Assembly: GCA_963836425.1 (NCBI GenBank)
Contig: CAWIJJ010000016.1
Span: 434,001 to 498,000 of the forward strand
Length of the DNA: 64,000 bases
Source of the DNA: CAWIJJ01 sp963836425
GTDB lineage: Bacteria; Acidobacteriota; Terriglobia; Bryobacterales; Bryobacteraceae
Direction of reading: 5' to 3'
Shown here: positions 52,925-61,940 of the stretch, piece after piece
Numbering within the stretch: position 1 is the stretch's first letter
Layout: each line of letters begins with the position of its first letter
Made by a program: the position numbers and the translations under genes
Notes under the pieces: model-generated
Seen by the model: only the letters and a program-made list of their open reading frames with translations
Told to the model about the DNA's origin: nothing
The model's database searches: none

Positions 52925-55648
52925 ATGCTCCGGGCCCCCTGTGTTTTTCTCTTTGTTATCGGTAGTTTGGGGGCGCAGCCGTACCTGATTACCACGATTG
53001 CCGGAGGAGCGGCGCCCAGCACTCCGGCCGCTGCCACCGCGATCTCCGTCGGTGACCCGGCACGTGTGGCCACCGATGCGGCGGGAAATTTCTATTTCGC
53101 CGGCCTCCACGCCATTTTCAAAGTGGATGGCAGCGGCGCCATTACCCGCATTGCCGGAACCGGACGGCCAGGCGTTTCCGGCGAGGGCGGTCCGGCCGTG
53201 GCGGCCCAGGTGAACGAACCGGTCGGCATCGCCGTGGACGCGGCCGGCAACCTGTACTTCAGCGAACGCGATGCCAACCAGATCCGGAAGGTATCGCCCG
53301 ACGGAATCATCACCCGTTTCGCAGGCACCGGGCAGGCCGGATATGCGGGCGACGGGGGACCGGCCGCCCAAGCCTTTCTGAACGGGCCCATGGGCCTCAC
53401 GGTGGATGCGAAGGGCAATCTCTTCGTGGCGGACACCAACAATCACGTAATCCGGAAGATCGCGCCGGACGGTACCATTTCCACAATCGCTGGTGTCGGA
53501 TACTCGGGGTACAGCCATGACGGCGAGGCCGCCACCGCGGCGCACCTGAACACGCCGGAAGGCGTGGCGGTGGATGCAAGCGGCAATCTTTTCATTGCCG
53601 ACACGTACAATAACCGGATTCGCGTCGTACACCCCAATGGGGTCATCGAGACCTACGTTGCCAATGGCTATCCGGGCTACTCCGGCGACGGTGGCGAGGC
53701 GGCGCAGGCAACGCTCTTTCTGCCGACGGATGTAGCCACCGATGCCGCCGGCAACCTGTTCATCGCGGACTTGGGAAACAATCGCATCCGGCGCGTGGCG
53801 GACGGGGTGATCGACACTCTGGCCGGCACCAGCCGCGGTTCCCTGGTGGCGGGCGAGGCGGCGGTGGCCGTCCGGCTGAACGGGCCCAGCGGGATCGCGG
53901 TGGACTCTTCGGAAAACGTCTACTTCACCCAGGGATCCCTCGGATCCGGTTCAGGACTGCAACTCGGCGATAACCTGGTGTGGAAAGTGACTCCGGAAGG
54001 CGTGGTGGAGATCGCTGCCGGAAACGCGCTCAATAGCTTTTCCGGCGACTTCGGGCCCGCCGTAACGGCGCAAATGGATCAGCCGGCCGGCACCGCTTTG
54101 GACGCCGGCGGCAACCTGTATTTCGCCGATACGCAGAACCACCGGATCCGAAAGGTCTCTCCCGGGGGGACCATCACCACTGTGGCCGGCAACGCCGTGG
54201 CGGGCTTCTCCGGAGATGGCGGCCCCGCAACCCTGGCACTGCTGAACAGCCCCACGGGTGTGGCCCTGGACAGCGCCGGGAACCTGTTCATCGCGGATAC
54301 CGGGAATAACCGCGTGCGCATGGTGTTTCCCAACGGCGTCATCGGCACGGTGGCGGGCAATGGGAACGCGGCTTTTTACGGCGACGGATCGCGCGCGATC
54401 GTGGCCTCGCTGAATGCTCCGCGGGGCGTGGCCGTGGGCCGGGACGACGAGTTGTACATCGCCGACACCGGAAATCATCGCATCCGGAGAGTGGATGGCA
54501 GCGGCATTCTCGACACCGTCGTGGGCAGGGGGCGGGGCTTCGGGGGTGACGGCGGCCCTCCTGCCAACGCCCTGCTACGCTTTCCTTCGGATCTCGCTTT
54601 CGGCCCGGACGGCGCCATGTACATCGCCGACCAGGGTAACGGCCGAATCCGCAAGGTGGGCTCCGACGGGCTCATCCGGACTCTTGCCGGCGATACGGAC
54701 CCGATCGACACGGCCGGCGTCTCAGTGGATGTTTCCGGCAACGTGTATGTTTCCGATTTCAGCGGCAATCGCGTTTTGCGCATCGCGCCCGGAGGGGATG
54801 TCACGGATGTGGCGGGCACCGGCGAATGCTGCTATTCGGGCGACGGCGAACCCGCCGTTGCAGCGCGCCTGAACCATCCCTGGGGAGTCGCGGCCGGCCT
54901 GGGCGGGGACCTGTTCATAGCCGACTCCGGCAACAATGCGATCCGCTATCTGTACCAGGGAAGCGCCGCGTCCTTCGTGCGCCTCGTATCGAACGGCGCC
55001 AGTAATCTGCCCGGCCCCATCGCGCCAGGCGAAGTGGTGGTGATCTTCGGCAGTGGACTGGGGCCGTCGCAAATCGTGCTCGGCGAGAACAGCGGCGTGG
55101 TGGTTCGCTTCGACGGCGTGCGGGCGCACCTGCTGTATGCGTCGAACACGCAACTTTCCGCCATCGTGCCCTACGCGGCCGGCGGCGGAAACGTGCGGAT
55201 TACGGTCGAATACTCCGGGCAGACGGCCACCGCGTCCGTGCCTTTCGCCCAGGTTGCGCCCGGCCTCTTCACCGCCGACGCCTCCGGAACGGGACAGGCC
55301 AAGGCCATCAATCAGGACGGTTCGGAGAACTCGGCATCGCAGCCCGCTTTACCGGACACCGTAATATCGCTCTTTGCCACAGGCGAGGGGCAAACGTCTC
55401 CGGAAGGTGTGGACGGCAAGATGGCGGGCAGTCCCGCGCCGCGGCCCGTGCAGACCGTGACGGCATTTGTGGACGGGCGGCCGGCTGTCGTGAAATATGC
55501 GGGCGGCATACCCGGAGTGGTGGCCGGGGTGATGCAGGTGGACGTGCAAATCCCCGAGGGCACGGCTTCGGGAACGGCGGTGCCGGTCTCGATTTCGATA
55601 GCCGGCGTTTCCAGCCAGACGGTTACGATTGCGGTCGGCGGAAATTAG
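52925..55648 (+). CDS. Exported NHL-repeat propeller protein with Solibacter C-terminal domain
   Basis: 907 residues. Signal peptide (VFLFVIGSLGAQP). Residues about 25-680 hold a dozen NHL-type repeats of the pattern GVAVDASGNLFIADTYNNRIR ending with GDGG or GTG turns (quoted in part: VDASGNLFIADT, NNRIR). The last 210 residues, from NGASNLPGPIAPGEVVVIFG to SGTAVPVSI, match the Solibacter uncharacterised C-terminal domain (TIGR03437 type), a marker of this lineage. Such proteins are thought to be secreted or surface proteins binding sugars or proteins. The end overlaps the thioredoxin gene stop on the other strand by four bases. Confidence 0.92.
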   Translation: MLRAPCVFLFVIGSLGAQPYLITTIAGGAAPSTPAAATAISVGDPARVATDAAGNFYFAGLHAIFKVDGSGAITRIAGTGRPGVSGEGGPAVAAQVNEPVGIAVDAAGNLYFSERDANQIRKVSPDGIITRFAGTGQAGYAGDGGPAAQAFLNGPMGLTVDAKGNLFVADTNNHVIRKIAPDGTISTIAGVGYSGYSHDGEAATAAHLNTPEGVAVDASGNLFIADTYNNRIRVVHPNGVIETYVANGYPGYSGDGGEAAQATLFLPTDVATDAAGNLFIADLGNNRIRRVADGVIDTLAGTSRGSLVAGEAAVAVRLNGPSGIAVDSSENVYFTQGSLGSGSGLQLGDNLVWKVTPEGVVEIAAGNALNSFSGDFGPAVTAQMDQPAGTALDAGGNLYFADTQNHRIRKVSPGGTITTVAGNAVAGFSGDGGPATLALLNSPTGVALDSAGNLFIADTGNNRVRMVFPNGVIGTVAGNGNAAFYGDGSRAIVASLNAPRGVAVGRDDELYIADTGNHRIRRVDGSGILDTVVGRGRGFGGDGGPPANALLRFPSDLAFGPDGAMYIADQGNGRIRKVGSDGLIRTLAGDTDPIDTAGVSVDVSGNVYVSDFSGNRVLRIAPGGDVTDVAGTGECCYSGDGEPAVAARLNHPWGVAAGLGGDLFIADSGNNAIRYLYQGSAASFVRLVSNGASNLPGPIAPGEVVVIFGSGLGPSQIVLGENSGVVVRFDGVRAHLLYASNTQLSAIVPYAAGGGNVRITVEYSGQTATASVPFAQVAPGLFTADASGTGQAKAINQDGSENSASQPALPDTVISLFATGEGQTSPEGVDGKMAGSPAPRPVQTVTAFVDGRPAVVKYAGGIPGVVAGVMQVDVQIPEGTASGTAVPVSISIAGVSSQTVTIAVGGN

Positions 55649-56523
55649 CGCGACGGCGCGGCCGGCGGCACTTCGCTCGCCTTCAGGGTCTTCGCGACCA
55701 GGTCAAATTCCTCGGCCGTCATTCGCTTGGCGGTCGAGCGGATGAGGGAGAGGAAATACGCCCGCTCCTCGTCGTTGTTCGGAAAGCCGACATTGCCCTT
55801 GGGTCCGTCGGCGGTGCCGAGCGCGTTGCCTTGCGCATCCACCACCGCGTACCAGGGCAATCCTACGCTGCCCGAAGAGCCGAGCTTCGCAGTCAGCGCC
55901 GGCGCGCCCAGGTTGCGCTCGTAATCGATGGTAATCACGGAATAGTATTTGGACAGCACGGGTGTGGCGTCGCTCGCGGCGAAGAACTTCTCGAGCCGCT
56001 TGCACCAACTGCACCAGTCCGCCCGGAACTCCACCCAGCCGAGTTTCCCTCCGAGCGCCGGAAGCGCCTGGCTCATGACGGAGCCGGCCGTTCCGTTGAG
56101 TTCCCATCGTTCCAGAAATGGCTTCAACTTCGCCGCACCGGCTACGCGGCTGCCGGCGGTGGTTGCCAGCTCGTGCCCGTCCTGGTCCACGATGGCCAGC
56201 AGCGGGCCGGCATCCGGCTTCAGGTCCACCCGCAGGCGCTGCGCGAAGGGCTGGAGCACGGCAGCATCGGCGGTATGAACGTGCACCGGGACGTAGCCTT
56301 TCAGCAGGGCGGCATCCGCCTGGATGAGCTGCATGAAGGCCGCGCACGACGTGCACCACGTACCGCCGTAGATCGCCAGCACGCGGCGGTTCGAGGCGCG
56401 GGCGGTCGAGAGGGCTTCCTCCATCCGTCCGCGCACGGCGTCGTCCGGAGCGAAATACTTCGGACCCTGCGCCCATGACGGGACAGCGCCCAGCGCAAAC
56501 ATCAACGCCAATGCCAGCTTCAT
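55645..56523 (-). CDS. Exported protein with two thioredoxin-like domains
   Basis: 292 residues from ATG 56521-56523, with GAGG 6 bases upstream; a second ATG at 56535 overlaps the permease stop. Signal peptide (LALALMFALGAVPSWA). Domain 1 has GTWCTSC (C57/C60) and domain 2 has ADWCSWC (C171/C174), the second resembling the DsbD C-terminal domain. Two CxxC domains in tandem suggest electron relay to a periplasmic substrate, which is inference. It is last in the C45 acyltransferase-permease operon. Confidence 0.87.
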   Translation of the reverse strand: MKLALALMFALGAVPSWAQGPKYFAPDDAVRGRMEEALSTARASNRRVLAIYGGTWCTSCAAFMQLIQADAALLKGYVPVHVHTADAAVLQPFAQRLRVDLKPDAGPLLAIVDQDGHELATTAGSRVAGAAKLKPFLERWELNGTAGSVMSQALPALGGKLGWVEFRADWCSWCKRLEKFFAASDATPVLSKYYSVITIDYERNLGAPALTAKLGSSGSVGLPWYAVVDAQGNALGTADGPKGNVGFPNNDEERAYFLSLIRSTAKRMTAEEFDLVAKTLKASEVPPAAPSR

Positions 56524-56531
56524 AGAAAACC

Positions 56532-58922
56532 TCATTCCGATCGTAGCGCACGCGCCGGTTGCACGCCCGCCGCCCGCAAAGCGGGTATGACGCACGCCGC
56601 GGCGGCAATCGCCAGCAGAAGCAGCACGGCTCCCGACCATGCCGCCGGATCGATAGGGCTGACGCCGAAAAGTTGCGTGGCCACAGCGCCCCGGATCAGC
56701 GCCGCGGCGGCAACTCCGGCAGCAAGGCCCGCCAGCACCAGCCGCAGGGCGGCCGCGGTGATGTGCCATGCGATGTTCAAAGGGGTCGCGCCCAGCGCCA
56801 CCCTCACGGCGATTTCGGCGGTGCGCTGCACCACCAGGAACGAGAGTACGCCGTAAATCCCGATCGCGGTCAGCAGCAGTGCGGCCGCGGCCAGGGCTGC
56901 CAGTGCCAGCGTGTTAAAACGGGCGCGCCCGAGGGCGCGGTCTACCAGCGCGTCCATGGTGGTGAGATTGCTGACGGGCTGGTCGCGCCGGATTTCAAAG
57001 ACGGTGCGGCGCACCGCGTTAGCCAGCGAAAGCGGGTCGCCATGTGTGCGGATCACGAAATCCGTGCGATGCTGCGCGCGCTGGAGGTACGGCACGTAGA
57101 AATCCGGCCGCGACGCTTCCCACTCGCGATAGCGCACATCGCTTACCACGCCTACCACTGTCAGCCACTGCGGCTGTGCGCTGCCGCCGAGGAGGATGCG
57201 CTTGCCTACCGCTTCGCCCGCGGCCCAGTGGCGGCGCGCGGTGGCCTGGCTCAGAATGACGACGCCCGGCGCCAGGTGGTTATCCGCATTCGTAAAATCG
57301 CGCCCCGCCAGCAGCCGGATGCGCATGGTATCGAAATATTGCGGGCTGATGGCCTCGTAATTGCCGTTCAGGTTGCCCTTGGCCTGTTCCGTCGATTGGC
57401 CCTCGGCCCGGTATGTGGTGTCCCACCCGACCGCGCCCGAAAGCGGCCGGATCAGGACGGCGCCCGCCGATTCGACGCCGGGCAGACTTCGCAGGCGTTC
57501 GAGCACCTGCGAATACAACGCCCGCCGCGCCTCCTGGTTGGTTCCCTGCGTCGTCAGGCGAAAGGTGAGGATGTGGTCCGGGCGAAACCCCGGGTCCACG
57601 GCCGCGAGATTGGCGAAGCTGCGCACCAGGAGACCGGCGCCGATCAACAGGACCGCCGAGAGCCCCACTTCGCCCGCAATGAGCACACGCCGGAAACGGC
57701 TCTGCGCGCGGCTGCCGGCAAAACGGGCTCCGGCATGTTGCAGCGCTTCGGCGGGATCGCGGCGCGACGCCACCCAGGCGGGCGCCAGGCCAAAGAGGAA
57801 CACCGTGGCCGCGGTCACCGCCATCGAAAAAGCGAGCACCGGAAGATCCAGCGAAGCTTGCGCCACGCGCGGGACCTCCTCTGGCGCGAGACGCACCAGC
57901 AGGCGCACTCCTGCCGCCGCCAGGGCGATTCCAAGCGCGCCCGCCACGGCCGCCAGCACGGCGGACTCTTCGAGCAGCAGGCGAACGATCCGGCCGCGTC
58001 CGGCCCCCAGGGCAGTGCGTACCGCGATTTCCCGTGCCCGGCCCGCGGCGCGCGCCAGCAGCAGGTTGGCCGCGTTGGCGCAGGCGATGAGCAGCACCAG
58101 CATCACTGCCGCCAGCAGAATCTGAATCGCCGGCCGCGCCGCGCCGTAGATTTCGTCGAGCAGCGGAGTGACGAGCACACCGTAGCGGCCCGCGCCGGCG
58201 GAACGCTCATCCTGCGCGTTCTTCGCGATGACGGTGAGCGCGGCCTGTGCGCCGTTCACGCCTACGCCCGCCCGCAGACGCGCCACCGAGCGGAATACAC
58301 GGAGGGTGGGGGTCTGCTCCACGGTGGAGAAGCCGGCGTGAAGCGGCGCCCACATGGCCACGTCGCGGGGAAAATCGAATTCCGGCGGAGCGATTCCCAC
58401 CACCTCGACCGCGTTGTCGCCGCTGCCGAGTTGCCGGCCTACAATCCGTGGATCCGCTCCGAAGCGGGTGGACCAGAGCCGGTGGCTCAAGACCACGCGG
58501 AAGGGCGCGCCCGGCACGTCGTCCGAGGGCTGCAACAGGCGGCCGGCGTACGGCCGCACGCCCAGCACATCGAAGAAATTGCCGGTTACGATTGTGCCGT
58601 CCACGTTTTCGGGCATCCCTTGCGAGGGCAGCGGAAAATCGAGGTTCACGGAAGAGGCTAATGCAAGGTCGGCCAGCGGACTGCCCGCCTTCCGCCAGTC
58701 GATGTAGTCGGCATAGCAGAGTTCGACGTTCTGCTGGCCGTGAGCGGGGTCGGTGGCCCACACCGTCACCACGCGGGCCGGATCCTTGACGCCCAGCGAG
58801 GCCAGCAGCATGGCGGAAAAGACGCTGAAGACCGCGGTGGCCGCGCCGATGGCCAAGGCCAGGCCGGCTACCGCGGGAATGCTGAACGCGCGGGCGCCGC
58901 GCAGGCGGCGCAATGACTCCAT
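56532..58922 (-). CDS. ABC transporter permease of the acidobacterial duplicated orphan permease (FtsX/MacB) type
   Basis: 796 residues from ATG 58920-58922, sharing one base with the upstream stop (TGATG); a GTG one codon earlier is possible. FtsX core 1 is at about 270-400 (LLIACANAANLLLARAAGRAREI), with core 2 at the C-terminus (AEIAVRVALGATPLNIAWH). The N-terminal half has the LSHRLWSTRFGADP signature seen in the other copy. No ATPase is adjacent. It is flanked in operon by the C45 acyltransferase and the dual thioredoxin gene. Paralogue at 6.1-8.5 kb. Confidence 0.9.
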   Translation of the reverse strand: MESLRRLRGARAFSIPAVAGLALAIGAATAVFSVFSAMLLASLGVKDPARVVTVWATDPAHGQQNVELCYADYIDWRKAGSPLADLALASSVNLDFPLPSQGMPENVDGTIVTGNFFDVLGVRPYAGRLLQPSDDVPGAPFRVVLSHRLWSTRFGADPRIVGRQLGSGDNAVEVVGIAPPEFDFPRDVAMWAPLHAGFSTVEQTPTLRVFRSVARLRAGVGVNGAQAALTVIAKNAQDERSAGAGRYGVLVTPLLDEIYGAARPAIQILLAAVMLVLLIACANAANLLLARAAGRAREIAVRTALGAGRGRIVRLLLEESAVLAAVAGALGIALAAAGVRLLVRLAPEEVPRVAQASLDLPVLAFSMAVTAATVFLFGLAPAWVASRRDPAEALQHAGARFAGSRAQSRFRRVLIAGEVGLSAVLLIGAGLLVRSFANLAAVDPGFRPDHILTFRLTTQGTNQEARRALYSQVLERLRSLPGVESAGAVLIRPLSGAVGWDTTYRAEGQSTEQAKGNLNGNYEAISPQYFDTMRIRLLAGRDFTNADNHLAPGVVILSQATARRHWAAGEAVGKRILLGGSAQPQWLTVVGVVSDVRYREWEASRPDFYVPYLQRAQHRTDFVIRTHGDPLSLANAVRRTVFEIRRDQPVSNLTTMDALVDRALGRARFNTLALAALAAAALLLTAIGIYGVLSFLVVQRTAEIAVRVALGATPLNIAWHITAAALRLVLAGLAAGVAAAALIRGAVATQLFGVSPIDPAAWSGAVLLLLAIAAAACVIPALRAAGVQPARALRSE

Positions 58923-61639
58923 CACTGGTTGTTCAAAAACCCGCTGCCGGACGGGCTGCCTCCGTTACATATGACGTACTCAGCGGCAATTTGGAACCGT
59001 GACGACTTCACCGTGCTTAACGCGTCGTTGCCCGCCACTACCAGCACCATGCGGGCCGGATTGAGCGGATTCGAGGCCGCCAGCAACAGCGCCTCCCGTT
59101 CGCCGGCGTGCAGTTTGCCCGCGATGCGGAAGGCCGCGCCGCGATAATCCAGCTTCAGGCGGTCCGCCCACTCCGCGAGCGCCGAGTTGGCCTCGGGCCG
59201 TCCGACGAAGATGACGTCGTGATCTCGCAGAAGCTCCGGCGAGGCCTCGAAGTCTTTGTAGACCGGGACGCGGCTTTCGAACTGGTTCAGATAGTCTTCC
59301 TGCATCCGCTCCGCCGTGTACCGGTTGGCCCCGGCTTCGCGATTGGTGCCGTACACCAGGATGGCCGATTTGAGCCGCCGCCCGATATCGCTCGCCAGGT
59401 AGGACGGGCCGGCGCCCGGCTCGGGGACTTCGAACGGAACTCCGGCGCGGTCCAGAAACGCTTTCGCCGTAACCGCCTTGCCGGAATTTTCCGCGTAGAA
59501 TCCGTTCATCAATTTCGCGAAAGCCTCGTCCCCCATCCTGCGACGGAGCGCATCCAGAAAAAAGACGCCGCGCGCTTCTTCAAGCCGCACCCGCACGGCC
59601 TCATCGGGCGGCGAAAGCTGCCAGCCGCGATATTGTGTGCGCCACACCTCGAGAGCCCGTTCGAGGTCGCCGGACTCCAGCACCTGCGCGTAGGCCACCG
59701 ACCCCGCGGCCAGCCACAGGTCGGCGTCCGAGGCGGGCAACAGGTAGCCTTTCCAGAGTTCCGGCTTGTACTTTGTGCGTGCGGCCGTCTCCTCCGCTGC
59801 CGGCGCCGCCAGCGGCGCAACCAGTGCGGCCTTGAGGGCCTCGGAAGGCTCCGCGCCGAACAGGTAGTACCCGGAAGGATACAGGCCATCGTTCCTGGCA
59901 TAGCCGCCCCGCGGAAGCCACTCGCGCTGATTGGGTTTCCCGAAAGCCGCCCACACCATCATCCGCCGGGCCATGTCGGAGGTCACCACCTTCGCGTCCA
60001 TGGTGCTTGCACTTACCAGCGGCGCGGTGTGATAGGCCAGGAAGCCGAACTGCTCGTCGATCTGTCCCTTGAGCCGGTCGTACAGTTCTTTCCAGGCCAG
60101 GTCGCGCACGGCCGGTACGTAGGGTGCATATTGCAGCGTCGCGTTGGGATCGGGCGAAGGCTCCAGCCGGATGGCGAGGTCCTTGGCATTATTGTTGCCC
60201 CAGTAAAAGCCGGGCGTGCCGCCGAACCACTCGTTTTTCGAACTGCGCCACAGCCGCGTGTGCGCGGTGCCCAGCTCGTACATGGCGATCTCATCGTTCT
60301 TGGCGTCGCCGATCAGCCATTCGTTGGTGTAGAGCCCGTTGTTGCGCGTGCCCAGGCGCTCCACCACCTGGTCCACATTTTCCGCGTACTGGATCGCATT
60401 GCGCGCGCGAAACGCGACGGGAGTTCCCTGGGGGTTGAATGCGGTCTGCCGGATGGTGGTTTCGGTGAGCACCATCCCGGCATCGTTCTGATACCAGTCG
60501 GTGCCGCTCTCGATGCCGCCCGGATAGGACTGGATCAGCATACGATGCCCCGCCGCGGGCTTGATATCGAGCATCACGTTGGTCTGCTCGGCGAGTGTCA
60601 GCGGCCACCAGGTGACATGCCCGATCACCATTTTCCCGTCGCGCGTAGCGGGGCCGGTGGCCGCGAAGGCCGAGCAGTGGTCGAGCTGGGGACCGGGCTG
60701 TTCATAGGAAGGCTTATTGAACGTGATCCCTTCGAGCCCCGTCGGGGTGGCGTTCATGGCGGAACGAAGCAGGCCCAGCTCCACGGTGACGTTGGCCACT
60801 ACGATATCGACCAGATCGATGCGCCGCCCCTGCCAGCGGGCTCCGGCATCCGCGGCGCCCTCCGCGATGCCCCGCATCTCTTCCAGGATTTCGCGATCGA
60901 AGCCGCGCAGGAACAGCGCGTTGGCCGAGACGCGGTACTCGTTCCACCGGTCCGCCGCCCCCAGATCCGCCGCGCAACGGGCCAGGTATTCCGGAATCTC
61001 GCGGGCCATGAGCCTGCCGTGCTGATAGCCGCGCTCGTAAGGCGCGCCTTCGATGTGGAGGTAGATCCAACCCGCCGCCGGATAGCGGTAAGCCGGACCG
61101 AACGACTGTACGGCTTCCCTCACAGGCCACGCATCCCCGGGTCCGGTTTCGTCGAGGCTGATGCCTTCAAACCACGCCTTTCCCCGAAATGCGCCGCCGT
61201 TCCCTACGGTGATCATAATGCGGTCTTCGCTGCGGCTGGCGACGAACTTGAGAGTGAGGCGCGTCCAGCCTCGCGTGCCGGCAACCGAGGTGGAGTGCAC
61301 GTCGAACGGCATGGAAGCCATGCTCAACGCGGCGCCGGTGGCGATGGGAGAACGGTCCATGTCGCGCACTTCCAGCCCCTCGGTTTTCACCCAGCCGCTC
61401 AGCTCATACCGTTTGCCGATGGATAAGGCGACGGGAGCAAACCGCACCGCCGCATCGGGCGCAGCCCCTCCGGGTTCCACCCGAAGCGACCGTTGCTTGT
61501 TGTGCATCTCCGCGCTATCGGCGGTGGCCAGACCTCGGAGGACGCTGTAACTCCGCGGCTGATCGAGGGAGACCTGATAGACGGGGCTTGCCGCAAATGC
61601 CGCGGCCGCCGCCAGCAACCAACAGACGAAGCGGAGCAT
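58922..61639 (-). CDS. Exported C45-family autoproteolytic acyltransferase/hydrolase
   Basis: 905 residues from ATG 61637-61639, with a strong AGGAGGA ribosome site. Signal peptide (VCWLLAAAAAFAAS). Residues about 20-165 are a carbohydrate-binding-like beta sandwich (YELSGWVKTEGLEV). The Ntn-hydrolase core starts near 185: GYQHGRLMAREIP, GRRIDLVDIVVANVTVELG and the cleavage-site/nucleophile C322 in DHCSAFAATGPATRDGKM. The C-terminal 190 residues (ILVYGTNREAGANRYTAE) form another domain seen in acidobacterial peptidases. This is the phospholipase B-like/acyl-CoA:6-APA acyltransferase superfamily. Substrate unknown. First in an operon with the permease and thioredoxin genes. Confidence 0.85.
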   Translation of the reverse strand: MLRFVCWLLAAAAAFAASPVYQVSLDQPRSYSVLRGLATADSAEMHNKQRSLRVEPGGAAPDAAVRFAPVALSIGKRYELSGWVKTEGLEVRDMDRSPIATGAALSMASMPFDVHSTSVAGTRGWTRLTLKFVASRSEDRIMITVGNGGAFRGKAWFEGISLDETGPGDAWPVREAVQSFGPAYRYPAAGWIYLHIEGAPYERGYQHGRLMAREIPEYLARCAADLGAADRWNEYRVSANALFLRGFDREILEEMRGIAEGAADAGARWQGRRIDLVDIVVANVTVELGLLRSAMNATPTGLEGITFNKPSYEQPGPQLDHCSAFAATGPATRDGKMVIGHVTWWPLTLAEQTNVMLDIKPAAGHRMLIQSYPGGIESGTDWYQNDAGMVLTETTIRQTAFNPQGTPVAFRARNAIQYAENVDQVVERLGTRNNGLYTNEWLIGDAKNDEIAMYELGTAHTRLWRSSKNEWFGGTPGFYWGNNNAKDLAIRLEPSPDPNATLQYAPYVPAVRDLAWKELYDRLKGQIDEQFGFLAYHTAPLVSASTMDAKVVTSDMARRMMVWAAFGKPNQREWLPRGGYARNDGLYPSGYYLFGAEPSEALKAALVAPLAAPAAEETAARTKYKPELWKGYLLPASDADLWLAAGSVAYAQVLESGDLERALEVWRTQYRGWQLSPPDEAVRVRLEEARGVFFLDALRRRMGDEAFAKLMNGFYAENSGKAVTAKAFLDRAGVPFEVPEPGAGPSYLASDIGRRLKSAILVYGTNREAGANRYTAERMQEDYLNQFESRVPVYKDFEASPELLRDHDVIFVGRPEANSALAEWADRLKLDYRGAAFRIAGKLHAGEREALLLAASNPLNPARMVLVVAGNDALSTVKSSRFQIAAEYVICNGGSPSGSGFLNNQ

Positions 61640-61940
61640 GACTCCTCCTAGCATCACAGCATAACGGTTTTTGCCGCGCTGTTTCCTGTCTTTCCGGGAT
61701 ATCTCGACATGGCGGATTGCCCTAGCCTGGAGATAACAGAGGTCCTCCAGAAGCCCCTGCAGAAGGTGAGGGATGTTGGGGCTTCCGGAGTCCTCGCCAA
61801 TCAGAAAGCAGAAGCGTTTACGTCTTTGGCCAATGAGGGCCTGGCGCGGGATGTCATCGATGTCTCCCCAGGGTTTGCGCTATTAGCCCGTTTCCAGGCC
61901 CGCCATCCACCCTCAGATCCCTCTTGCGGTTATAGTCGTG
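61640..61940. other. 301-base intergenic region between C45 and glcD genes
   Basis: Contains the C45 ribosome site and promoter area. A rightward frame at 61709-61963 lacks a ribosome site and a recognisable domain and is not called. No RNA gene or repeat is evident. Confidence 0.4.
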
